A DNA stretch of 64,000 bases from Haliangium sp963772315. GTDB taxonomy: Bacteria > Myxococcota_A > Polyangia > Haliangiales > Haliangiaceae. A program made the position numbers and the translations under genes. This document shows, piece by piece, positions 26,913 through 35,990 of this stretch (position 1 is the first letter of the stretch; every line of letters starts with the position of its first letter). The stretch is taken from NCBI GenBank assembly GCA_963772315.1, contig CAVYWJ010000004.1, positions 5,456,001-5,520,000 on the forward strand, given 5' to 3'. Below the pieces are notes generated by a model, which searched no databases, was not told the DNA's origin, and worked only from the letters and a program-made list of their open reading frames with translations.

Positions 26913-28689
26913 GGGTGCGGATCCTTCAGGACAAAGGGAATGGCAGGAATTTCAGTAGGTTAGCGACAGGGGCAAAAGACAAGGGGGCCATCGCCGGGTA
27001 GGTATGGAGTTGAGCAAACCATACGCATCCAGAGAGGCCCCCAGATGATGGAAGCACAGCGGAGCAGCGAAGAGAAGTCACTGAAGGAAGAGAAGTGGTT
27101 CGGGGCGGCAGACGAGCAGTACGAGAAGTTCAAGAATCGGCTGGAATCGTTGGAAGCGCTGGGGATGGAGCACAGCGAGATGGAGAAGGAGATCGAGCGA
27201 GAGGGATACGAGTTGATGCGGCTGCTGTATCAGGATCATTTGATCCTTCGGGCATGGTCGGAAAAAGATGTGCGCGAGCAAGGGCCGGTGGTGGGGAGCG
27301 ATGGGCTCGAACGGCGACACCGGCGAAGCGAAACCAAACGGAGCATGATGACGCCATTCGGCGTGGTGGAGGTGGAGCGGGCCGGCTATAGCGCGCCCGG
27401 GTGCCGGAGCCTATATCCGCTCGATGCCGGGCTGAACCTGCCGAGCGATTCGTTTTCTCACGGGGTGCGCGAGCGCGTGGCGCGGGAATCGGCGAAGAGC
27501 TCGTTCGAGGGGACGGTGGATACGCTGACGAGAACGACCGGAGCGCGCGTCGCCAAGCGGCAAGCGGAGAAGCTGGCGGTGGATGCGGCGCGGGATTTCG
27601 AAGAGTTCTACGCGACCCGGGAAGCCGCGGCCATCCAGGAGCAAGAGCGCAGCGGCGCGTTGCTGGTGCTGAGCACCGACGGCAAGGGAATCTGCATGCG
27701 ACCGGAAGGGCTGAGAGAGGCCACCCGCAAGGCGGCCGAGAAGCGGGCCCAGGAACCAGGGCCGCCGGAGAAGAGCCGAGCGCAGCACAGGCGTCACGCC
27801 AAACGCATGGCCACCGTGGCGACGGTGTACAACATCGAGCCGTACGTTCGAACACCCGAGGATATCGTGCGCAACCTGCGAGGGGTGACCGATGGCGTGG
27901 AGCCGGCCAGGCGCCCCCGGCCACAGAACAAGCGCGTGTGGGCCAGCATCGTCGAGCCTGCGGACAAGATCATCAGTGATGCGTTCGATGACGGGCTCCG
28001 GCGCGATCCCACGCTCGTCAAGCGCTGGGTGGCCCTCGTGGACGGAAACGAGCCCCAGCTCGATGCTCTGGAGCATCAGGCCAAGGTGCGCGGGATCGCA
28101 CTGACGATCATCGTGGATCTCATCCATGTCATTGGTTACCTCTGGGATGCTGCGCGAGCGCTGGGCGGCGACTCTCCACGAGAGCAGCACGAATGGGTCC
28201 AGGAACGGCGACTCTTGCTGCTCCGGGGCAAGTGCGTAGACGTCGCCGCCGGTATGCGCCGCAGCGCCACCTTGCGTGACCTGCCACAGAAGGACCGCGC
28301 GCCCGTCGATGACTGCGCCGATTACTTGCTCAAGTATCAGGCCTATCTCCGCTACCACGAGTATCTGGCGGCTGGCCTACCGATCGCTACCGGCGTCATC
28401 GAGGGCGCTTGTCGTCACCTCGTCCAGGATCGGATGGGCATCACCGGCGCTCGCTGGGGCCTGGAGGGTGCCGAGGCCATCCTGCGCTTACGCGCCCTCC
28501 ACGTCAGCGGCGACTTCGATGCCTACTGGCGATTTCACCTCGCTCAAGAACGTCTCCTCAATCACACCATGCTCTACGCAGGTCAACCTCCCAGCACTCG
28601 CCCGGCTCCTCCCCCATCCTCCAGCCAGAAGCCCCGCCTTCGGCTCGTTCCCTGAACATCTTTGCCTTTGTTCCAGAGGAGCCGCACCC
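26913..28689 (+). mobile_element. ISKra4-type insertion sequence, complete, 9-bp target duplication
   Basis: The element is 1777 bp, flanked by TTTCAGATC at 26904-26912 and 28690-28698. The ends are inverted repeats starting GGGTGCGG, with CAAAGG matching about 20 bp inside. It holds one intact transposase gene. The clear duplication and intact gene suggest a fairly recent insertion. Confidence 0.9.
27045..28655 (+). CDS. ISKra4-family transposase
   Basis: A 536-residue transposase, intact. Typical features: N-terminal coiled helical region (EMEKEIEREGYELMRLLYQD), RRHRRSETKRSMMTPFGVVE with the conserved zinc/beta region, catalytic-core phrase ALLVLSTDGKGICMRPEG, WVALVDGNEPQL, and the family-typical end GVIEGACRHLVQDRMGITGA followed by RWGLEGAEAILRLRAL. 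The start is the first of two ATGs. It is transcribed opposite to the ATPase gene it interrupts. Confidence 0.9.
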   Translation: MMEAQRSSEEKSLKEEKWFGAADEQYEKFKNRLESLEALGMEHSEMEKEIEREGYELMRLLYQDHLILRAWSEKDVREQGPVVGSDGLERRHRRSETKRSMMTPFGVVEVERAGYSAPGCRSLYPLDAGLNLPSDSFSHGVRERVARESAKSSFEGTVDTLTRTTGARVAKRQAEKLAVDAARDFEEFYATREAAAIQEQERSGALLVLSTDGKGICMRPEGLREATRKAAEKRAQEPGPPEKSRAQHRRHAKRMATVATVYNIEPYVRTPEDIVRNLRGVTDGVEPARRPRPQNKRVWASIVEPADKIISDAFDDGLRRDPTLVKRWVALVDGNEPQLDALEHQAKVRGIALTIIVDLIHVIGYLWDAARALGGDSPREQHEWVQERRLLLLRGKCVDVAAGMRRSATLRDLPQKDRAPVDDCADYLLKYQAYLRYHEYLAAGLPIATGVIEGACRHLVQDRMGITGARWGLEGAEAILRLRALHVSGDFDAYWRFHLAQERLLNHTMLYAGQPPSTRPAPPPSSSQKPRLRLVP

Positions 28690-29062
28690 TTTCAGATCTC
28701 AATGTTCGCTGACATCGATATACCCAGCGCTCATGTCATCCAGGCGATTCAGCTGCTCACACACCACCATCAGCTGCGTGGTCTTGCCCGAGCCCACGCC
28801 GCCCAGCACCATGTGGCTCGACGCTGGCTTCAGTGACAGCCGCGCGACCAGCTGCACGGCGACGCTGTTACCTGGCGGCGCCACGTAGTAACCACCCTGG
28901 ATGGTCTCGCGTGGGCCTGCGGTCGCGTCGAGCCGCGCCATGTGCTGGCGAAAGAGATCGAGCCGGTTGACCGCCATATGGGCGAGTATGCCGCCCCCCC
29001 CACGCGTCTTTCCAACCCGTGCAGCCCGGGACCGCTGCCAAACGCGGCGGCCCACGCGGCGC

Positions 29063-29335
29063 TCAGAGCGAGGTCTTCTTCTTCTTACCGGTGACGTAGC
29101 CGTCGGCGATGCCGTAGATCCAGGAGCCGGCCGCGACCAGCCAGGCGAGCGTGCCGACGATCGGCAGAGAGCTGAGGAAGAAGCCGCCCACGACCACGGC
29201 GAACACGCCGATGGCCTTGTCCGACTCCTTGTTCAGCAGCTGGCCCAGGCCGGGGATGATGGCGCTGGCCACGGCGGGGAGGACGCCATCCGTGCTCGAG
29301 CCGCTCGACGGGGATTTCATGAGCGCGTTGGACAT
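29063..29335 (-). CDS. Small TM2-like membrane protein
   Basis: A 90-residue protein. A short polar Ser-rich N-terminus is followed by two hydrophobic helices, VLPAVASAIIPGLGQLL and AIGVFAVVVGGFFLSSLPIV, a third hydrophobic stretch (GTLAWLVAAGSWIYGIADGY), and a lysine tail GKKKKTSL. The phrase PGLGQLLNKESDKAIGVF is characteristic of small TM2-like proteins of unknown function. About 85 bp separate it from the truncated ATPase gene start, which it precedes on the same strand. Confidence 0.7.
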   Translation of the reverse strand: MSNALMKSPSSGSSTDGVLPAVASAIIPGLGQLLNKESDKAIGVFAVVVGGFFLSSLPIVGTLAWLVAAGSWIYGIADGYVTGKKKKTSL

Positions 29336-29475
29336 GTGGCCTCGATTATGCCCGAGGGGTCGACCCGATGCACGCGTTCCCGCGGGCGCGCCCGGCCGGC
29401 GCCGGCTCGCTTCCCGGCCATGCGATCGGCGCGCACGCGGTCACGCGCCGGGTCACAGGCCCGGTCACGCGCCGG

Positions 29476-31416
<1,941 letters not shown>

Positions 31417-31449
31417 GCGGTTTCCTCGCCCGGACTGGCGCCGTGCCGC

Positions 31450-32244
31450 TCACTCGCTGCCGGCGCAGGCAGCGTCACCAGGCCCATGCTCGGGCGTGAA
31501 GCGGTAGATGTCGAGCACCAGATCGAGCTGGAGCTCGTCGGGATGCAGGCGATCGGGCACGCGCCCGGTCTGCCAGCGAATGTCGCGAATCTTGCTGGAG
31601 CCGCACGGGTCGTGGATCTCGCCCTTGCGCGCGCGCACGGCCTCGTCCCAGTCGCGCAGATCGGCCATGGCGCAGCGATTGGGCGTGCTGCAGTCGAACG
31701 TGAAGGTGTCGTACCAGCCGCGCGCGCCCTGCTCGGCGATGGTCATGCGGGCCGCGAAGCCCGCTGCGGCCTGGGCGCGCAAGGTGACGGGGTGCTTGCC
31801 CGGGCGGAGATCGACGTAGAAGCACTCCTCGCCCCGCTCGTGGGTCTTGTAGAAGACCATGTCGCCGATTGTTGCCCAGAGCTCGTCCTCGGTGGGGCCG
31901 AGCCGGATCTCGTAGCGCTTGAAGCCGGGCTCGGGCCGGCCGGCGTCGTCGATGACAGGCGCATCGCCGGCAGAAGCGTCGCGGCTCGCAGGCGTGCGGC
32001 ACTGGCACTGTACCTCCAGGCCCTCGCATAGCGGCCCGGCGAGGGTCGCGCGGGTGACGCGCGGCGGCAGCGGCGCCATGCCCGAAGGCCCGGAGCCGCC
32101 ACACGTGGCCAGGAGCGCGAACGCCCCCAGCGCCGCCGTGAGCGAGGGTAGAAGCGTAAAAAGGAGCGCGGGGACGCGCCCGCAACGAGACGCGGCCCGG
32201 GACGCGCTCAGGCGACGAGACGATGGGAACCAAAGTACTCCCAT
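31450..32244 (-). CDS. Exported hypothetical protein, possible lipoprotein
   Basis: 264 residues from ATG 32242-32244. Arg-rich N-terminus, then a hydrophobic signal segment ALLFTLLPSLTAALGAFALL ending ATCGGSG. The Cys could be a lipobox, but Thr before it is unusual. The mature part is a beta-rich, Cys-containing domain (CEGLEVQCQC, YEIRLGPTEDELWATIGDM, CFYVDLRPGKHPVTLRAQA, FTFDCSTPNRC). No family recognised. Such proteins, with an Asp- and Gly-containing mature domain, are common and lineage-specific in myxobacteria. It lies 33 bp upstream of mnmG on the same strand and may share its transcript. Confidence 0.65.
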   Translation of the reverse strand: MGVLWFPSSRRLSASRAASRCGRVPALLFTLLPSLTAALGAFALLATCGGSGPSGMAPLPPRVTRATLAGPLCEGLEVQCQCRTPASRDASAGDAPVIDDAGRPEPGFKRYEIRLGPTEDELWATIGDMVFYKTHERGEECFYVDLRPGKHPVTLRAQAAAGFAARMTIAEQGARGWYDTFTFDCSTPNRCAMADLRDWDEAVRARKGEIHDPCGSSKIRDIRWQTGRVPDRLHPDELQLDLVLDIYRFTPEHGPGDAACAGSE

Positions 32245-32413
32245 GAGGCGAGCAGTATACCGCGCCCGGGGATCTGGTTCGCGTCCGCGGACCAGGCAAG
32301 CGCACGCAGCCCCGAGGCGTTGCGGGTTTCTTGCGTGGCTTGCGGTCGCGTGCTCTGCTTTGTTTGCGGCCCTTTGTGCATGGTGACGACCGCCCGTGCA
32401 CATCCGAAGCGCC

Positions 32414-34663
32414 ATGAGCCTGACCACGGAGAACGGTGACGCCATCGCGGCACGGGGTGATAATCCTGCCCGCGTGCTCGTGGTCGATGATGACGACGAG
32501 CTGCGTAGCTTGCTGGTCGAGGTGCTGCAGGATGCGGGCTATGCGGTCACCGAGGCCCGCGGCGGGCACGAGGCCGTGACCGAAGCCGTGCGCGTCGATC
32601 CTCACGTCATGCTGCTCGATCTGCGCCTGCCTGGCCAGAGCGGCGTCGAGGTCTACGAGGAAGTGCGCGCGCGCGGCCTGCACGCGCCGGCCGTGCTCAT
32701 GAGCGCGGCGCACACGGTCGGCGAGGTGGCCGCAGCCCACGGCATCCCTGCCTTCCTGCAGAAGCCATTCGGCATCCGCGAGCTGCTGGCCACGGTCGCC
32801 AAGGTCCACACCCAGCGGCGCGGCGCAGCCCCGGCCGTGCCCGTGCCTGCGCCCGCGCCCGCGCCGCCGAGCGCGCCGGTGATCTCGGCCGCGCAGCAGC
32901 TCCGGGCCATGCACGCGCTGTCCGCCGATCTCGCCAGCGCGCTGACGCTCGAGGAGGTAAGGGTGGCGATCGCGCGCTGGACGCAGGACTGCGTCGGGGC
33001 CCAGATCTGCTCGCTCGTGCTGGTGCGCGGAGACGGCCTGGAGCTGATCGAGGCCACCGGTGTCTCGCGCGAGACCGTGGCGCGCTGGCGCTCGTTCTCG
33101 CAAGCCGGCTCGCTGCCGATCCCGCACACCATCCGCCAGGGCACCCCGCTCTTCCTGGAGACGCAGCAGGACATGCTGTCGCGATTCCCGGCCCTCTCCG
33201 ACCTCGCGCCCATGCTCGCGGCCATGCACACCGCCGCGGTCCTGCCCATGCGCGCGCCCAGCAAGGACGTGATCGGCGCGCTGGGGCTCGGCTTCCAGGA
33301 GCCGCGCGTCTTCGACGCCGAGAGCCGCGCGTTCCTGCAGGCGCTGGCGCAGCAGTGTGCGATCGCGGTCGAGCGCGCGCGCCTGTACGTCGCCGAGCAG
33401 ACCCGGCGCTACGAGGCCGAGGCCGCGGAGCGCCGGCGCGCCGTGCTCGACGAGATGACGCGGCTGCTCAACCGCACGCAGCTCGATCTGCAACAGACCT
33501 TCCGGCTCGTGGTCGAGCAGGTCGCCGAGGCGATCGGCGACGTGTGCGTGCTGCGCCGCATCGCCGCGGACGGGCACACGCTCGACGTGGTCGCGCTGCA
33601 CCATGTCGATCCCCAGGCGCTGGCGCTGGCGCGCGCGCTGTTCGCCTCCGTGCCCCAGCGCGCCGACCAGGGCACCTCGGGCAAGGTCATCCGCAACAAG
33701 CGCGGTGTGCTGCTGCCGGTCATCGATCCCGAGGTCGCACGCTCGCAGGCCCGGGCCATGTACTTGCCGTACCTGGAGCGCGTCGGCATGCACAGCCTGA
33801 TCGTGGTGCCGCTGGTGGTCCGCGACCGCGTCCTCGGCACGCTCGCGGTCTCGCGCGACCAGCCCGGCCGGCCCTACGCCGAGGAAGATCTGCACTTCCT
33901 CGAGGCCATCGCGGACCGCGCGGCGTGGGCGATCGAGAACGCCCGGCTGCTCGATCTGGCCGAGCGCTCGGCGCGCGCGCGCGAGCATGCCCTGGCCCGG
34001 GTGTCCCACGATCTCAGATCGCCGATCAACGTGCTCAGGCTGTGCGCCGAGCTGCTCCAGGCCGAACCCGCGCAGGCAGGCAACGTCGCCCGGCGGCTCG
34101 AGCGCACGGCCGATCAGATGCTCAACCTGCTCGACGAGCTGCATCGGGCCGTGAAGGATCCCGCGGGCCACGACACACCGCTCGAGCGAACGTCGTGCAG
34201 CGTCGCCGACCTGGTGCGCGATACCATCCAGCTGGTGGAGCCCTTTGCCATGGCGCGCCAGCTGACGCTGACGCAGAACGTCGCCCCCGGTCTCCAGGTC
34301 TCGTGCGCCCCGACGCGCATCGAGCGCGTGCTCGGCAACCTGCTCGGCAACGCGATCCAGCACACGCCCGGCGGCGGCACCATCCACATCTGGGCCGAGC
34401 CGCGTGACGGCGACGTGTGCGTTGGCGTCACAGACACCGGGCCGGGCATTCCGGCCGAGTACCGCGAACGAATATTCGAGCCATACTGGAGCAAGAGCCC
34501 GGATGGGAGCCACCAAGGCTCGGGGCTCGGCTTGCCAATCGCAAAAGAGATCGTCGAAGAGCACGGTGGACGTCTATGGCTCGAGAGCAGAGAGGGCACA
34601 GGGAGCACGTTTTGTTTCACGCTGTCAGCAGCCAGGCCGCCGGGCGAAGGAGAGGGTCGATGA
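32414..34663 (+). CDS. Hybrid sensor kinase: receiver - GAF - GAF - histidine kinase
   Basis: A 749-residue cytoplasmic signalling protein without TM helices. The N-terminal receiver domain (about 20-140) has the acidic pocket VVDDDDEL, phosphoacceptor region VMLLDLRLPGQSG and the conserved Lys in LQKPFG. Two GAF-like domains follow (about 165-325 and 350-520). The kinase core has the H-box RVSHDLRSPINVLRLCAELL, N-box LLGNAIQHTPGG, G1 VTDTGPGIP and G2 SGLGLPIAKEIVEEHGG. It begins with ATG 32414; a GTG at 32396 would add six residues. The stop overlaps the next gene (ATGA). The receiver on the N-terminus suggests it is itself controlled by another kinase. Confidence 0.9.
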   Translation: MSLTTENGDAIAARGDNPARVLVVDDDDELRSLLVEVLQDAGYAVTEARGGHEAVTEAVRVDPHVMLLDLRLPGQSGVEVYEEVRARGLHAPAVLMSAAHTVGEVAAAHGIPAFLQKPFGIRELLATVAKVHTQRRGAAPAVPVPAPAPAPPSAPVISAAQQLRAMHALSADLASALTLEEVRVAIARWTQDCVGAQICSLVLVRGDGLELIEATGVSRETVARWRSFSQAGSLPIPHTIRQGTPLFLETQQDMLSRFPALSDLAPMLAAMHTAAVLPMRAPSKDVIGALGLGFQEPRVFDAESRAFLQALAQQCAIAVERARLYVAEQTRRYEAEAAERRRAVLDEMTRLLNRTQLDLQQTFRLVVEQVAEAIGDVCVLRRIAADGHTLDVVALHHVDPQALALARALFASVPQRADQGTSGKVIRNKRGVLLPVIDPEVARSQARAMYLPYLERVGMHSLIVVPLVVRDRVLGTLAVSRDQPGRPYAEEDLHFLEAIADRAAWAIENARLLDLAERSARAREHALARVSHDLRSPINVLRLCAELLQAEPAQAGNVARRLERTADQMLNLLDELHRAVKDPAGHDTPLERTSCSVADLVRDTIQLVEPFAMARQLTLTQNVAPGLQVSCAPTRIERVLGNLLGNAIQHTPGGGTIHIWAEPRDGDVCVGVTDTGPGIPAEYRERIFEPYWSKSPDGSHQGSGLGLPIAKEIVEEHGGRLWLESREGTGSTFCFTLSAARPPGEGEGR

Positions 34664-35892
34664 TCTTGCTCGAGCACGCAGGCGCGACCGACCCGGTCGC
34701 CACGCGCCGTGCCTGGGAAGAGCTCGTGCGGACTGGCAAGCTCGAGAGCCAGGGCGAACCTCAGCAGCTCGGCAGCGAGCCCATCGCATACAGCGTCCGC
34801 CCGCACGTGCTCCGGGCCTGGCAGCGGTCCGCGGCAGCAGGCTGTGATCCGCGGATGCCCACGGCGCAGTCCCTCACGCCGGAAGAGACCCTGGCGCTGC
34901 TCGAGCGTGAGGCCAAGCTCCTCGCCGCGGCGCGGCCGTACCTCGCGGCGCTGTCGCGCGCCGCCGGCAGCGCGCGTCACGCGGCCATGCTGGCCGATCA
35001 CGAGGGTCACGTCCTCGCCGTGGTCGGCGACGAAGCGAGCGTCCGCGGCCCCGAGGCCATGCCCGGCCCCGGAGCCCTGGTATCCGAGGCGTGTGTCGGC
35101 GCCAATGGCCTGGGCACGTCCCTGGCCGAGGCCGGCTACGTGGAGCTCGTCGGCCCCGAGCATTACCTCGAGAACTTTCACGGCTACACTTGCCAGGGCA
35201 TCCCCGTCCTGGGCGTCGATGGACAGATCGCGGGCGTGCTCGGCATCTCGCTGCGCGGGCTGGCCACGGCCACGCGCGTGCGAGACATCCTGTTCTGTGC
35301 CTCGCAGGGCATCGAGTGCGACCTGCTCTCGCAGGAGCTCCTGGAGACCGTGGTGCGCACGCGCCACACCGGCGATAGCGGCGTGGCCGAACGCCTGCGC
35401 CAGGACATCGTGCAGCACCTGGCCGCGGCGCGCCTCAAGCTGGAGCTGGCAGCACAGCGCCTGTCCCGCGGCGGCGACATCGCCGTGCTGGTCCAGGCGG
35501 CCGAGGAGCTGACCATCCGCTTCCGCCAGCGCGCCGAGCTGTGGCGCGATCTCGTGACCGACGCGGTGACCGCGCCCGGGCCCATCCGTCTCGACGACCT
35601 GGTGGCGCAGATGCTCGCGCTCCTCGCCACCGAGGCCAGCATCAACCAGCTGACGCTCACCTGGGGCTCGCAGCAGGACGCTGCCGTGATCATGAGCGAT
35701 CGCCACGGCGCCGGCCGGAAGATCCTGGCCGAGATCCTCGACGGTATGCAGCGTGTCGGGCGCGGCGGCAAGCTGCAGATCGAGGTCAGCAGCGCGCCGG
35801 ATCGCAGGCTGGGCACGGTCGCGCTGCGCGGCCAGGCGGCCAACTCCGAGGCCGTGTCGCCCGTGCAGCTGACGTTTCCCCTGGTCTACTGA
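34660..35892 (+). CDS. GAF-domain protein resembling the sensor part of AcoR-type regulators, without effector domain
   Basis: 410 residues; the start ATG overlaps the kinase stop by 4 bp after AGGAGAGGG. Residues of about 50-240 match the N-terminal sensory half of acetoin/AcoR-type sigma54 activators: RPHVLRAWQRSAAAGCDPR and the GAF motif SEACVGANGLGTSLAEAGYV, EHYLENFHGYTCQGIPV. The usual AAA+ and Fis-type HTH domains are missing. Instead there is a helical region like a dimerisation/phosphotransfer segment (VAERLRQDIVQHLAAARLKL) and a C-terminal fold like a kinase ATPase domain (LTLTWGSQQDAAVIMSDRHG...) that lacks N-, G1- and G2-boxes. It is probably an inactive kinase-like partner or receptor of the neighbouring kinase. 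Confidence 0.7.
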   Translation: MILLEHAGATDPVATRRAWEELVRTGKLESQGEPQQLGSEPIAYSVRPHVLRAWQRSAAAGCDPRMPTAQSLTPEETLALLEREAKLLAAARPYLAALSRAAGSARHAAMLADHEGHVLAVVGDEASVRGPEAMPGPGALVSEACVGANGLGTSLAEAGYVELVGPEHYLENFHGYTCQGIPVLGVDGQIAGVLGISLRGLATATRVRDILFCASQGIECDLLSQELLETVVRTRHTGDSGVAERLRQDIVQHLAAARLKLELAAQRLSRGGDIAVLVQAAEELTIRFRQRAELWRDLVTDAVTAPGPIRLDDLVAQMLALLATEASINQLTLTWGSQQDAAVIMSDRHGAGRKILAEILDGMQRVGRGGKLQIEVSSAPDRRLGTVALRGQAANSEAVSPVQLTFPLVY

Positions 35893-35990
35893 CCGTACTG
35901 GTTTCGTCCGGGCGTCCGGGCGTCCCCAAAGGAGGCACGGCGTCGGGCGGTAGCGCGTGGACGTCACGGCCCCGGCTGATGTCCTCGGCG

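Larger units (their letters stand above)
26055..28977 (-). pseudogene. P-loop ATPase (AAA/STAND-like), cut by an ISKra4-type IS and carrying a stop codon
   Basis: The N-terminal part (28977 to 28699, 92 residues) has Walker A GGVGSGKTTQ. The C-terminal part (26903 to 26055) has Walker B LTIVLDSLDRLDD, a sensor-like VVLTAPLATLYG, and a helical winged-helix-like tail with VTLEHVQLVADAFGRKHL. Removing the IS and one 9-bp duplication joins the two in frame (YIDVSEH - stop - DLKRLGIPALEV), about 378 residues. A TGA remains directly before the duplication, so the gene has two lesions. The C-terminal half could still be made from ATG 26874-26876, but without the nucleotide-binding loop. Lead gene of the three-gene operon. 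Confidence 0.8.

Noticed and set aside
31475..34564. A >1000-codon open frame on the minus strand opposite the hybrid sensor kinase
   Set aside because: It is antisense to a clear kinase gene, has biased Arg/His/Gly composition and no domain; a product of high GC at codon third positions.
35786..35990. Uncorrected 3' extension of the beta-propeller gene
   Set aside because: Arg/Pro-rich, overlaps the convergent GAF gene, and is removed by a single frameshift correction that restores a normal domain end.
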